From positions 682,001 to 746,000 of the forward strand of contig JACGCM010000604.1 in NCBI GenBank assembly GCA_014058105.1: DNA of 64,000 nucleotides, read 5' to 3'. This document shows, piece after piece, positions 33,300-45,446 of the stretch. Position 1 is the stretch's first letter; the number at the start of each line of letters is the position of its first letter. The notes under the pieces are model-generated. The model had not been told where the DNA came from. It searched no databases and worked only from the letters and a program-made list of their open reading frames with translations. This stretch comes from Kingdonia uniflora. Its lineage: Eukaryota > Streptophyta > Magnoliopsida > Ranunculales > Circaeasteraceae. The position numbers were made by a program, and so were the translations under genes.

Positions 33300-34560
33300 T
33301 CGCCTAGTGTTCTAAGGACTTGAAATGTGGACTCCCTCTTCTGTTATGAGGTAATATAATCCCAGGCCTGAGAGACCTATGATAAGGAATGGAACCTCCC
33401 AATTGTCCCCTAGTTTCCCAGCATGAGACTCTTTGTGATGTTGAAATATCTCTCTGAGGATGAGATCATTGATTTGGAAGATACGGCTTCTGGCTTATTT
33501 GTTGTACGAATTGGCCAGTATATGGTGACCTCGACCTAGGTTAGCGATGGCGTATTCCTTGGTTTCATCGATCCAATTAAGATTGCAAGCCAATTCGAAC
33601 TCATTTTCCTTGTCAGTTAGCTCGTGATCTTTGACTGGATGATGGTATTCAGAGGGAATGACTGCCTCAGTACCATAGGCAGGGAAGAATGGAGTGTAGC
33701 CTATCGATAGACATGGAGTGGTACGATATGCCCATAAGACATAAAGAAGTTCTCGAACCCAATTTCCTTTTTTCTAAGAGTGTAACATTTTCTTGAGTCT
33801 ATCTACGATGGTATTGTTAGTGATTTCGGCTTGGCCATTTCCTTGAGGATATTAGGGATTGGATGGTGAGTGAATGATGTTGTACTGGTTAAGGAAAGCT
33901 ATGACTTTTTCTCCAACAAATTGAGGCCCATTATCGATACGAATTATGTGGGGGCACCCAAACTGAGTGATGATGTATTCCCAAATAAAAGAGATGACCT
34001 TTTCTTCTCTTGTCGATAGAGTAGAACTTCTTTTACCCATTTTGTAAAATAATCGACAACTACGAGTCAGTAGCGGCGGTTACCTGAAGAATTGGGAAAT
34101 TCGCCGACAAGATCGAGTGCCCATCTTTTGAATGGCCAAAACACCTTGCTTGCATAGAGTTTGAGCGCAGGGGCACGTATCATCTTTCCAAGTCACTGGC
34201 ATGCGTCAAATTTGTGTAAGTACTCTTCTGCTTGCTTGCGCATGCCGGGCGAGAATACTCCTTGTGTAATGGCTATGTTTGCCAGTGATCGACCTGCAGT
34301 ATGGGAGCCATAAGTCCCTTCATGTAAATCTCAGAGCATCTCATCTACTTTTTTGCCTGGAGAGGCACTTGAGGTAAGACCCCATGAATGAACAACGGTA
34401 CAAGGTACCATTTTGATTAGTGTAGCGCTTCGAGTTGTCTATCAGCTATTGGCTCTCCTTCGGATTTGCTGATAGTGGTCATTCACATTTGTTATTGATA
34501 CCGAGATAAACTAAGATAGGCTTTCGCGAATCGTCGTTTCCCCCTTTATCGCCCCCAGTG
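33300..34560 (-). pseudogene. Integrase relic of element B
   Basis: On the minus strand, KPILVYLGIN and linker sequences lead to TREEKVISFIWEYIITQFGC, PHIIRIDNGPQFVGEKVIAF and LNQYNIIHSPSNP (34040-33852). These are the DDE-core blocks around the second catalytic Asp (IDNGPQF), followed by a PQGNGQAE-type block carrying the Glu. A GPY/F-like C-terminal motif (KLGDNWEVP, about 33410) follows. Stops occur in the HHCC finger region upstream. Integrase lies downstream of RNase H, the gypsy order. Confidence 0.8.
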
Positions 34561-35330
34561 TTGATCGTGCATACAAAAATGCGATCAATACTGGGGGTTG
34601 ATATCACTTCAATCTGAAGATATTAAGCTTTTGTGCCTAAGACCCCGGCTAGATATGCCAAGGAATCGGCGCATATGCTTTTACCTCGAGGAAGATAATT
34701 GAGAGCTGCTTGCGCGAACTTGCTCATCCAATCTATAACAAGGGCTGCGTATTTGATCATCTTGCCATTCTTCTTATATTGCTCAGAGTAATGGTGGACA
34801 ATGAGTAGTGAATCTGTGTAAACTGAGAGTTTGGGGATGCCGAGCTCAAAAGAGAGATCGAGTCCGTGAATGGGAGCTTCATACTCAGTGACATTATTTG
34901 ATTTGAATCCCCAAAATCCAGGCAGATTGATTTTTCAATTTTGTCGTTGTAAGGGGTTATCAATACGATTCCAATTCCTGACCATGCGAGTCCTTCTGAT
35001 CCGTCTGTAAGAAGTCTTCACCCCTTCTTTGTAATCCATTCAGCTCGCTCGTCAAATACTTTTGTGGTAGATCTTCTGTAACTTCCTCTGAAAGGTCAGG
35101 ATCGTGCTCCTCCCACTCGGGATCTTCCACTAGAAAATATGTGAGGAAATCGGCAATAGCCTGACCTTTTCTGGAATAACATTGTTCGAACTTGATATCA
35201 TGTTCTCCCATAGTGACTGACCGTTGTTGCACTCTTCTTGAGTTTTTTTCTTGGATAGAACCTCCCAAAGTGGGTAGTTCATCATGACTTTGACTAAATA
35301 AGCTTGGAAGTAGTACTTGAGTTTCTATTA
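34560..35330 (-). pseudogene. RNase H relic of element B
   Basis: Minus-strand fragments include GIGIVLITPYNDKIEKSICL (about 34970), TEYEAPIHGLDLSFELGIPK (about 34890) and VYTDSLLIVHHYSEQYKKNG (about 34820), the usual TDSQLVV region of a gypsy RNase H. Upstream is the connection block MGEHDIKFEQCYSRKGQAIA with DFLTYFLVEDPEWEEHDPD (35210-35120). Frames shift between blocks. Confidence 0.75.
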
Positions 35331-36560
35331 AGTATAAACAATAGTGAGAAGAAGTTTCTCAATTTTGGAGTACCTCGTTTCTGCTGAAGTGAGGGTTTTA
35401 CTGATTATCCCTTCAAGTCGAATGAAACCCAAACTGAGTAAAGTATCTGTAACTGCTAGGTAGATAATCAGTTCCTCATTATCTATCGGGGTACTAATGA
35501 TGGGAGACTTCCCCAAATAGGTTTTGAGATCCAAAAAAGCTACCTCGCATTCTGATATCCATTGAACCTCTATATTGGGCTGAACTTTTCCTCGTTTGGT
35601 GCAACTATGGAGTAATAGAAGTAGCCAATAACAGCGATCTAAAGAATTTGAAATGAAACGGTTGATAGCGGTAATCTTGCCAGCAAGTTTCTGAACGTCT
35701 TTCGTCATTTTTGGAGATGGCATGTCGAGGAGAGCCCAAATCTGATCTGGATCGGCCCCAATCCCCTTCTTGCTGATAAGGTGGCCTAGAAATTAACCTA
35801 AATGTACTTCAAATTGACACTTATCAGGATTGAGACGCATCCTATAAGATCAAAGTATGTTGAATATTGTGTTAAGATCTGAAATGTGGTTGATGGACTG
35901 TATGCTCTTGCACAAGAATTCGTCAATGTAGACTTTCATGACTTTCCCGAGATGTGCTTTGAACATAGTAGTCATTAATCATTGATAAGTTGAACCTGCG
36001 TTCTTGAGTCCGAAGGGTATGACTTTGTAGCAATAAATACCTCTTTTAGTGATGAAAGTGGTATATTCTTGATCTTCATCCAAGAGTGGAATCTGATTGT
36101 ACCTCGAAGCAGCATCCATCATAGATAAGAATTCGTGACCTACTGTGGAATTAAGGATTTGATGAATATTAGGAAGAGGGAAACTATCATTTGGAGTATG
36201 TTTGTTGAGATTGGTAAAATCTACATAAAGGTGAACCTTTCTATTCTTCTTTGAAACAGCGACGATGTTGGATATCTAATATGGATACTTGGCTTCTTGA
36301 ATGAATCCCACTTTGATCAATTTCTCGATCTCTATCTTAACTTCATCTTGAAATCGTGGTGATAGGCGTTACTGTTTATGTTTGACTGCGGTGGCATTGA
36401 TGTTAATTACCAATTTGTGACATGCCTTGGCCGGATTGACCCCAAGTATCTCTTCGAAAGACCACACAAAAATATCTCAATTTAGTCGTAAGAACTGAAT
36501 GAGAGAAACTTTTTTGTGTTGAACCAGCTTAGTACCGATAAAAATATATCTGCTAGGTCC
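35330..36560 (-). pseudogene. Reverse transcriptase relic of element B
   Basis: The minus strand shows the gypsy RT in order. A finger/palm start contains KVGFIQEAKYPY-type sequence (about 36300), then the NLNKHTPNDSFPLPNI region (about 36200), LSMMDAASRYNQIPLLDEDQ (about 36110), and the active-site block VYIDEFLCKS (about 35935). The catalytic YIDD reads YIDE. The thumb block MPSPKMTKDVQKLAGKITAI follows (35723). The altered second Asp and several stops mark it as inactive. Confidence 0.8.
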
Positions 36561-36589
36561 ATCAATGTTGATATATTCAGTGGGCTCCT

Positions 36590-37160
36590 CCATGGAAGGC
36601 TGATCATTGGGATGATCAGCTTGTTGTAATTATTATGCAACATACTTGTCAGAGTTATCTAGAATTGTAGATATGGTATTTTTGCAAGCTCGAGAATGCT
36701 TTTGACTACTCTTGATTTCATAGATAACATCGTTGTGTTTGAAGTAGAGTGTTGGATGATAAGTGGAATCGATTGCTTCCATGTTATAAATCCAACAACG
36801 GCCCATAATCCTGAGATAATAAGATTTGGCGTTGAACATATTAAAGACAACGTCGATTGTGGTTGGTCCTGCGGTAATAGGTAAGATGATCATCCCTACT
36901 CACTCTTCTTTAGAACCATTTAATCTACTGATATCGGTGTCGCTTTGAATGACTTGATCGGCCAATCCCATTTGGTCGATAGTGTTTTAAAAGAGAATCT
37001 CAATACCATTGCCAGTATCGATCATCATTGTGTGCATAACAAACTTCTTTATTTTGATCATTATGACTAATGCAACATGATGTGGAAATTTTTTATAGCT
37101 AGTATCGCAATCTTCAAATCATATCCCGAGCCGGCGATTGCTCGGCTCAGGTAGAAGTTT
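36590..37160 (-). pseudogene. Protease relic of element B
   Basis: Minus-strand TMMIDTGNGIEILF (about 37030-36990) keeps the aspartic-protease DTG triad. The downstream block IILPITAGPTTIDVVFNMFN with YYLRIMGRCWIYNMEAIDST (36893-36740) matches the end of gypsy-type proteases. It lies between gag and RT, as expected. Confidence 0.7.
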
Positions 37161-37164
37161 GGCT

Positions 37165-38903
37165 TCATTGTCTTAATGTGTGAGATCACAGTATTCTGAT
37201 AGTCCCCTGTGCTTGAATCTGTTAGAGTTGGTGATCTGATTGATCTCGATCATGTTGTTATGGCGCATATGGTAAAAATGCTTCTCCTCAGCTTGATCTT
37301 TGACCTGAACAACTTCAAGCTGCTTCTTATAGCTGTCATCTGTGTATGATTCCAGGTCAACAATATATTCGAACATCCATCCTTCCCTAAAAATGTACTC
37401 AAGCAACCTCTGTAAAGCATAGCAATCATCAGTAGAATGATGGTTTACCTTATGGTGCATGCAGTACGATTGAGTCTCGATTGGTTTTAATGGTTGGGAG
37501 AGATGATAGAGCTTATCCTTTGTGAGGATTAGAAAAATTATAGAGATAAGAACGTTCATCTTTGGGAGGACCGGTTTGACTTGTGATCCGCCTTTGGTAC
37601 GCTTTTGGTCACCCTGATCCTCCTTTGATTCAGTATTTTGATTTGATGTCCTTTTTGTGAAAAGGACAGATTTAGCAGATTTATGCATTTGGACATCATC
37701 ATTTCCAGGTCGACGTAACTATTGACCTTGGTGATCATATCCTCCAAGGTCACAGGTTTGTTGAGGAAGAGGTGCTCTTTGGCTTTGCATTCGAGCTAGA
37801 GTGCGTTGATGAAAGCAGTAACAACTATTTTTTGATCGAGATCGTCTACTTTACGCGCGAGCTCAAAGAACGTCATTGCAAATGCCACGAGCTTCTCTCT
37901 GTGAGACTGCTTGAGACTGATAAGAGAATACAAATTTCCTTCTATGTCTCGGTTGTGAGCATACATCTTGAAGAATTGCTTCTGCAGCTGGTCAAATGTG
38001 TATATGGAGTCTTCAGACAAAGAGTGGAACTATTGGAGTGGTTCCTCCTGCAGACTTGTGATGAACAAACGGTAGAGAATGTGGTTGAGATTAGAGTACA
38101 ACCCCAATGAATCACAGTATTGTTGAATGTGCTCCTTTGGATCAGTACCCTTGTATTTGCAAATTTTTGGAGTATGAAAACCTTTTGGAATATTCATATC
38201 GAATTGTTCTTTGGCAATTGGACTTTCTTATAATTTGGTAAGGTCGTTGGTAGTGCTAAGAACTTATGCTTCGATCAGCTCCTTAATACACTGGTCCATA
38301 TGCTCTTGTGTGACACAGTGACGGGGTCGGTTGAGTGGCTTAACGAGGAGGTTACGGATTATGAGTACCTAATACCTTCACTCAAATGATCTTGTACTAG
38401 AACTCGAGGTTGAGGTCTTTGTTCTTCCTCTGGATGTATGGAACAACGTTGACTTCGACTAATCTCAGACTGAACCTCTCCCCCCAAATAAATTGAAGGT
38501 TGAGGTTCATTCCAAATATGTCTGGAAATAGCTTTGCTGCTGGCTTCTTGAGGTCCCAATCTTTCCCGCGCAGAAACCTAAGAGACTTCTAGTACCTGAT
38601 CATGATCTAGTATTAGAGGAGCCTACTGAGTATCTTGCATAGCTTGCAAGGCTGTCTGTATTGTTGTTATTTAATCTTCATGTTGTTTGAGCACTGTCAA
38701 ACGAGCTTGTCGTTCAGCGTCGAGCTCTTTCTCACGGAGCTCTCGGTCGCGAGTTAATTGTTGTTCGAGCTCACTACGTTTCTCCATTTCAGTATTGAGA
38801 TTCGCTCGTAGCTCTGTAAGTTGTTCCAGCTCAACTGAGAGATCGAACTGGACTCCGGTAACTGGTCGCCTGGATGTTTTAGGATATCGGGGAAAGAATC
38901 TCT
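37165..38903 (-). pseudogene. Gag relic of element B
   Basis: The N-terminal part (38900-38670) begins at the leader with GKRFFPRYPKTSRRPVTG and a coiled coil (LEQLTELRANLNTEMEKRSE). A capsid-like Retrotrans_gag block follows (38020-37796): IYTFDQLQKQFFKMYAHNRD, LISLKQSHREKLVAFAMTFF, DLDQKIVVTAFINAL. The nucleocapsid region has a CxxH-type segment YCMHHKVNHHSTDDCYALQR (about 37470). Frameshifts separate these blocks. Gag forms the virus-like particle that packages element RNA in related active elements. Confidence 0.75.
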
Positions 38904-38921
38904 TTCCCACAGACGGTATCA
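38904..38921 (-). promoter_or_regulatory. Degenerate primer-binding site of element B
   Basis: The minus strand reads TGATACCGTCTGTGGGAA two bases inside the 5' LTR. This is the Tat-type leader TGGCGCCGTCTGTGGGAA with three changes. Element C keeps the same CGTCTGTG core at its 5' end. Confidence 0.65.
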
Positions 38922-38923
38922 AA

Positions 38924-39543
38924 TGTAATACCATAATTCCGAGTGCTCGAAGTGGCCTAGAATTAGCCCTTACACCAATGTACCTGTGACAAATATTTAA
39001 TTGAAAACAAGAAAAGACATAGGTGTTTAGCATAAAAGGCCCATGAATAGGTTAAAAACCACGACCTCGTGTTGAGGGTTTTTATAATAGTGACGTTTAT
39101 TGCTTGAGGCTGATGATATCTTATTACAAATTTCTTCTAGACTTAGAAATGCTTGATCTTGTGAATAAGAAGTTTGAAATTTTAAGAATCTTAGAAAATA
39201 TAGTTTTCTTGGTGATTTCTCGTAAAAAAAATTTCTCCTCTGTCTCTTCTAAAACTTTTTCTTTATATAAGCCTCTTCCGCAGTTCTTCATCTTGCTGTA
39301 GCACATTCTCCGAATAATGTGGTTAGTGGTTATTGATTGAGTAACTATTGAGTTCGTGAGAGACAGGTGGTTTTGACTTGTTCAAGTTTTCAGTTTGAGC
39401 CGACCCACGATCTTCAACAGTTCATAAAGTATGTGGCAATGTTGACTGGAGAAGTCATGTGGAGAATGTGTGAGTCTGACATGGAGGTAATTCGAATTGG
39501 AGATAGCTCGATTTTAGGTAAGATCGAGGGATAGGCCCCTACA
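38924..39543 (-). repeat. 5' LTR of Tat element B (620 bp)
   Basis: On the plus strand it runs from TGTAATACC (38924) to GGCCCCTACA (39543), followed by ATAGT. A minus-strand TATA box, CTTATATAAAG, lies at about 39261-39272 and would drive the genomic RNA. A homologous TATATAAAG box occurs in the 3' LTR. Confidence 0.88.
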
Positions 39544-39559
39544 ATAGTGGTTCAGTAAA

Positions 39560-41640
39560 AAAATTTCTTTTATTGATTCACAATGCTTCTGTTACAATTT
39601 AGCTAAGTATTTGTAGCCGTCTTCTACTGTAGAAGACTAATTTCTCTGTGTTTCAAGGGTTCGATAACGATTCTTTATCTTTCGTTATGAGATAGTAGGA
39701 TCATTTATATGTTTTGTCATATACGATGTATGGTCCTTCCTAAGATTTAGCCAATTATCTTGCATTTTGAGATTTCGAGGAGGGGGTGACTCTTCGAAGG
39801 ACCAAGTCTCTGATTGTGAAACTTCTAGGATGAACCCTTTTTGTTGTATAATTTCTTTAGTGAGTTGTGGTATCGACCAAGGTTAGCCAGGGCTCTGCCT
39901 CGGGAATCATCGATCCATAGCAGGTTACATACGAGTTGAAACTCGTTTTCTTTATCTGGATGTTCAGGGTCTCTTGTTGGGACTTCAAACTGAGTTGACA
40001 GGATTTCTTCAGTTTCGTATGCAAGTAGAAAATGAGTAAAGGAAATTGCTTTTCTTAGTGTTGTGCAATAATCCCAGAGGGCGTGTTGTAGCCCTTATAC
40101 CCATCGTCTTTTCTTGTTGTCGACACGTTTCTTAAGGCCATCGACTATGGTTTTGTTAATAGTTTCGACCTGGCCATTACCTTGTGGGTAGTAAGTCATG
40201 GAGGGATAAAGGATAATGTTGTAGTTCTTCAAGAATGTTGTTACCCAGTTTCCCATAAACTGTAGTGCATTGTCACAGCGGATCATGTGAGGGCATCAAA
40301 ATCGTGTAATTATGTTCCCCCACAAGAACTTAATTGCTTCTTCTCCATTTGTTCTACATAACGGTACTGCTTCAACCTATTGAGTGAAGTAGTTCGTGGT
40401 CACAAGGACATGTTCTCTCTTACCCGAAGCTCTAGGAAACAGGCTACCAGATCGATGGACCATCGTTTAAATTACCAAAAAACTTGGCTGCAGTAGAGGT
40501 CTTATGAAGGGCCCTTGATGTCGTGGCCATATTGATGGTACTTATCGTAATGCTTCACGTATTCTTAGCCTGTTTCTTTATATTCATCCAAAATAATCCT
40601 TGTGTTAGTGCGCGTAGCTCCATTGATCTTCCTGCGGTATGTGAGTTGCAATTATCTTCGTGCAACTATGTAATGATGGTTGAAGCTTCTTGTTGAGATA
40701 TGCATTTGTGGTGTACCCCGTTTGGGGTCCTTTGGTACTGTTTGCTTTGAAGGATGGAGTATCTTTGGTAATTTTCCAATAGTGAGCATTTTACCTTCGG
40801 GTCAGTAGGTAGGGTTTTGTTGTTAAAATACGCTAGGAAATGGGTCTGCCAGTCTTCGAAATTGATACTATCGCCCCCAGTATTGATGGTATTAATTTCC
40901 ATCCAGTCAATACTTGGGCATTCGGGTACTTTGATGTCGAGTTTTCTAGGTTTGGACAAGCAATGTAGGCGAGAGTGTCGGTGTGTCTATTTTTTCCACG
41001 AGGGTAATGTGTTATCGAAGAACGTTCAGGGAAATGACCCATGTGTTGGCGAACGAGCTCTACATATTCGGCCATTCGACCGTTCGTCTAGTTTTTTCTG
41101 GTATAATGTCTTTGGACCAGCTGTGAGTCCGTAAAGACAACTAACTTGGGTACGCCCAGTTCGAGGGCCATATCAAAACCATCAATTAATACTTTGTATT
41201 CTTCTTCGTTGTTGGTACATTTAAAGTTTAACTTGATTGTCTTTTCTAGATAATCATTAGATGATGTGACAAGGATGATACCTATTCTGAAACCATTTGG
41301 GCCACCTGAGCCATCGGTGAATAGTTTCCAACCTATGTTAGGGTTCCATGGGTCTATTTGTTCGGTTTGTTCGTCTAGGATTTAATCTTCGTGCTCTTCC
41401 CACTTAGCATCTTCTACGGGGAAATCGTCCAAAAAAACTATAACTGCTTATCCTTTCTGACATATCAGCTTCTCGAAGGTGATGTCATGTTCGCCGAGGT
41501 AGACGGACCATTGTTGTACCCGTCTGGATTTATCTTTTTTGGCAAGGACTTATCGAATAGGGGTAGCTCGTGATCAACCTTCTTTTATGTGCTTGGAAGT
41601 ATGGTTTGAGCTTTCAGGAAGTATAGTTTTTTGAGTTTCA
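39560..41640 (-). pseudogene. Integrase and RNase H relics of element C
   Basis: Minus-strand integrase blocks: IRCDNALQFMGNWVTTFLKN and YYPQGNGQVETINKTIVDGL (40286-40100), around the second Asp (CDNALQF) and the PQGNGQ-E region. Upstream, RNase H and its linker show ELVRQHMGHFPERSSITHYP and GKNRHTDTLAYIA (41075-40960). The frame of 40959-40666 contains CPSIDWMEINTINTGGDS, the linker to the integrase. Stops and frameshifts are common. The RNase H catalytic core is only partly recognisable. Confidence 0.7.
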
Positions 41641-42900
41641 TATATCTAGTTTCGGCCGAGATCAAAGTTTTGTTGATAAAGTATAACAGTTTTTCAATTC
41701 CTTATATCCGTATGAGGACCGAACTTAAGGATTTGTATGTGACCATGAGATAGAGAGAAAGTAGTTCACCTTCGACTGGTGTACTTAATATTAGTGGTTG
41801 ACCGAGGTAAGTCTCGAGTTTGAGAAAAACTTGTTCGCATTCTACTGTCCAATCAATTTCTGGGTTTCTATCCCTGGTTTTGTAGGCCCCCTGACTTCAG
41901 AGGAGGGAGAATAACCAGGAGCACATGTCCAATGATTTGAAAATAAATTGATTGAGGGCGGCAATTTTTCCAGTGACCTTCTGTATGTCTTTCTTTGTTC
42001 GCATTCTACTATCCAATCAATGTCAGGGTTTTTATTCCTGGTTTTGTGGGCCACCTGACTTCGGAGGAGGGAGCATAACCAGGAGCACATGTCCGATGAT
42101 TTGAAAATAAATTGATTGAGGGCGGCAATTTTTCCAGCGACCTTCTGTATGTCTTTCTTCATTCGGGGAGATGGCATATTGATGAGGGCTCAGATTTGCA
42201 TAAGATTGATCTCAGCACCCCTCTTACTGATGAGGTGGCTAAGGAATTTGCCTGAAGAAATACTGAACTGGCAGTTATCAGAGTTTAAATTAATTTTGTA
42301 TGATCGAAGTATATAAAAATCTTTGGTCAAGTCTTGGATATGGGTGTTTTTATGTAGACTCTTACAAAGAATGTCATCGATATAGACATCGACTAATTTT
42401 CCAATAATGGTTTGAACATGGTGGTAACCAAGTCTTTGGCAGGTTGCGCCAGCATTTTTAAGCACGAAGGGCATGATATTGAAACAATATAGGCCTTACT
42501 CTATAATAAATGATATTCTGATTTAATCTTCAGGCATAAGGGGTACCTGGTTGTAACCTGATGCGGCATCCATCAGCGAGAGGCGTTTGTGCCATGCTGT
42601 TACATCGAGGAGCACTGTAATAATGGGGAGGGGAAAACTGTATTTTGGGGTATGTTTAATGAGGTCGATAAAGTCGACGCAGACTCTAATTTTTCTATTC
42701 CTTTTGGAAACCGCCACGATATTCAATATCCAGTCTGCGTACTTAACCTCGCAGATAAAACCTACTGCTAGAAGTTTATCGACTTCAAGATTAACCATAT
42801 CTCGAATCCTCGAGGCTAAGGTTCATTTCTTTTGATTGACTGTTGTACACTTGGGTATTAGGTTAATTTGGTGACAGGCGAGGGTAGGGTCGGCTCGTGG
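41640..42900 (-). pseudogene. Reverse transcriptase relic of element C
   Basis: In order on the minus strand: VDKLLAVGFICEVKYADWIL, RKIRVCVDFIDLIKHTPKYS, SLMDAASGYNQVPLMPED (42798-42523). Then come MPFVLKNAGATCQRLGYHHV and VDVYIDDILCKSL (42474-42370), where the catalytic YIDD is intact. The thumb starts MPSPRMKKDIQKVAGKIAAL (42177) and is partly duplicated in tandem. Stop codons between the blocks prevent a complete product. Confidence 0.8.
41831..42158 (-). repeat. 164-bp tandem duplication in the RT thumb of element C
   Basis: TTGTTCGCATTCTACT begins at 41831 and again at 41995. Both copies run through GAGCACATGTCC and GATTTGAAAATAAATTGATT to GACCTTCTGTATGTCTTTCT. Since 164 is not a multiple of three, the duplication shifts the pol frame. 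The copies are very similar, so it happened after insertion or shortly before. Confidence 0.9.
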
Positions 42901-43054
42901 CATCACGTAGAATGTCCAGGCGAAGACGTCTCTATTGGATCGAAGGAAAATTGTCAGCCGTTATTTATCTTCGTCAGTCATGGAACTTCCAATGAACGTT
43001 CCTTGTCTGGGGCCATCGAGTTTGATATATATTATGGACTTGATGGTTGATGAT

Positions 43055-43640
43055 TCAATGGGGATAGTTAAAGGTTCGGTGAGGAAAATTTGTTGTGATT
43101 GTTATGGCCTGACCAATTTTTGGGTTAAATCGATTCTTGGGTGTTAGCATGATTGTACTAGCCGTTGGGACCCTTTCATGTCCCAGGTTCTGCTCGGGGT
43201 AGTGAAACGCAATATTTGGTAGTAGGTCGATGGTATTGCCTTCATGACATGCAGCCAATCCCACCTCAAGATGTCGAGGTATTCTGACCTCTTGTCGATG
43301 TCCAAAAGGCTGGTTTATAACACCATCGGGTCGGCGGTGACAAGGAGGATTATTCATCCGTCTAACTACCACCTCTGTGGAGGTATTAAAACCTTTAACT
43401 TCGATGTTGTCTAGGGTTATGCGGTCTATCATTTGCATTATTTTGACAGTTGGAAAAAAGGACATCGGCTGCGCTTCCGGTATTGATAAACATAATGTGC
43501 ATGATGATGGGTTCCATCTTTACCATGATAACCAATGGATCTGAGTGGGAAAATCTAACATAAGAGATGTTACAGTCGATAAAGGATATACCTTTGGGTC
43601 GCGGATGCTGGCAGGTTTCGGGCAAAAGGCCTAGTAGTTT
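43055..43640 (-). pseudogene. Protease relic of element C
   Basis: The frame 43625-43395 contains FIDCNISYVRFSHSDPLVIM and FINTGSAADVLF. The latter is the gypsy protease active-site block, with the catalytic DTG changed to NTG (a GAT-to-AAT, G-to-A change). The downstream frame (43465-43055) continues with DNIEVKGFNTSTEV and AFHYPEQNLGHERVPTA. It sits between gag and RT. Confidence 0.7.
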
Positions 43641-45360
43641 TTGTTAGTAGGTAAGTTTGCAGTAGTCTTCTACTCTTTTCCTCTTGCTTTGAGTATGACC
43701 ATTGTCAATGTTATTGACTTTGATCATGTTAGCTTGGAAGATATGCACTTTGTTTATTCCTGTGTTTGGGGTTGCCTAACTTTTGAGATATGACCAATAG
43801 AGATAACTTGGGATGTCAGCAACATAATAGTGCAGTCATCCTGCTTTTAGTATCCTTTAAAGCGACTATTGTGGAGTGTAACATTTATTTGATAGATGGC
43901 AATTGCATTTATGGTTCTAACAATATGGCTCGTCTTTTCTGACTTTGATTGTGTATGGTGTTTGCTATATTGGGTCGGCTTAGGTGATGGGCTGAATAGT
44001 GTTGATGGAGACATCAAATTTGGCTAGGACTGACATCGGACATTTCTTTCACAGTCTATCTGATTGTTCATCGTGATTGCTGCATTTCTGGTTATAAATG
44101 GGAGTGACTATGGTTGTATTCCTCTATCGAGGTTTGTTGTGATTGTTGGTTTGGGTTTATCCCTGTCGATCCTTTTCATAGATACGCTTGAGGTCAATAT
44201 AGCAGTTGACCTTGGACAACATTTATTCTAGTGTTTTGGGTTTATGGATGACGATGTGCTCCCTGACCCGGATGTGGTCAGGTAGGGAATTAGAGTATGC
44301 TAAAACTTCATTGGCGCAATCAAGGTTCTCGATTTTGTGGGATTTATCTAAGAATTGTCTGGTGAAGGCTTCGAGTGTTTCCACTTGTGTCTTTCAAATG
44401 TTAAAAAGGGCATTGAATCTGACTTCTCGGTCCTTATTAAATACAAAGTGGGATATGAACAAGCTAGACAAATCCTCAAAGCTTCAGAAAGAACCGTTGG
44501 GTATGCTATGATACGACTTGAGTGGGTTGTCTACAAGGCTGGTAAGGAACATTCAACAAAAGATGTGATCGGCCAACGAGTGGAGGCTTAACGAGTTTTA
44601 GAACTGATGTGGGACTACGGGTCTATGTTGCGGCTTTTGTAGATTTTAGGGATATGGAAATTTAAAGAAATCTCGATAGTTAAAAGCTCTATGCGGAGTG
44701 GGTTACTAAGTTTGTTCCAAGAGTTTGGGATTAGGCTCAAACTGATGTGGATAATGGCTTTGATTTGCTAGTCGAGCTCATGTTATGTAAGGTAAGCAGC
44801 TTGAGGGGGAGAATAGTATGTTTGAGGTTTAGGCAGTTTCGGGCTAGGGGTATGCTCTGCACTGCTTTCCCCTAGCCGTTCTTGGGTTGGTCTCCGAATG
44901 GGGGGTCTGGATGTTTGTAGTGTGGAGTCGCTTGAATCTTCTAAAACAGGGATGCCTAAGTGGATGGAAACTTCAAGTATGGGATTAGCGATACCTTCGG
45001 CACCTAGATGGACCGGGGGTGCCTTCGTGTGGGGTTGAGGGACTAAATGCGCACAAATGGATTTGCGCAAAGGGATTGAAGCTCAGGAGTGTACAAGGGC
45101 ATCCAGTGTTCAAGCCAACTGCAGACCCCAAACAGAGTTGTGAAGCTCGTTGAAGTCTCCATGATGAATTTCTATTTCTTTAACTTGACACTAGCATTCG
45201 GCTCTGAGTTCCATCGGTGGGCTTCGCGATCATGGTAAAGTTGGTTTGTATAGTGCTCTTCAGCCTGAGTAAATTTCTCATGCACCAGGGCCAACTAAAC
45301 GATGATGTCGTTGGCCGAAACTCTGAATATGGCTGAGGTAGATTGAAGGATAGGAGCCAT
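43640..45360 (-). pseudogene. Gag relic of element C
   Basis: Gag probably starts at the ATG at 45360 (MAPILQSTSAIFRVSANDII), about 45 nt downstream of the PBS-like site. It continues into a charged helix (LALVHEKFTQAEEHYTN), a proline-rich part (45070-44783: PPVHLGAEGIANPILEVSIH), and a decayed capsid region around 44600-44200. The nucleocapsid region is not clear. Stops interrupt it from the start. Confidence 0.6.
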
Positions 45361-45405
45361 TAGAAATGTGTTCGTGTCATAAAGTTGGAGAAAAATAAGG
45401 ATTAT

Positions 45406-45446
45406 AGCACAGACGACTCCGAATATAGGGGAGTAATCTCGTAGAG
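45406..45446 (-). mobile_element. PBS-like site and 23-bp remnant of the 5' LTR of element C
   Basis: On the minus strand TTCGGAGTCGTCTGTGCT (45423-45406) keeps the Tat leader core CGTCTGTG. Directly outside it, 45424-45446 reads TATAGGGGAGTAATCTCGTA and three more bases, matching the first 23 bp of the LTR-C copies. The LTR then stops abruptly and integrase-like sequence begins. Confidence 0.75.

Larger units (their letters stand above)
24885..39543 (-). mobile_element. Tat-lineage gypsy element B (14.7 kb), inserted in element C
   Basis: LTRs are 24885-25497 and 38924-39543, with a perfect duplication ATAGT on both sides (24880-24884 and 39544-39548). On the minus strand the order is PBS-like site, gag with a coiled-coil start, protease, RT, RNase H, integrase, a 160-bp tandem array, antisense ORFs, PPT and 3' LTR. 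The size and the presence of antisense ORFs fit the large plant Tat elements. It is the best-preserved large element here, although every frame has stops. Confidence 0.88.
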
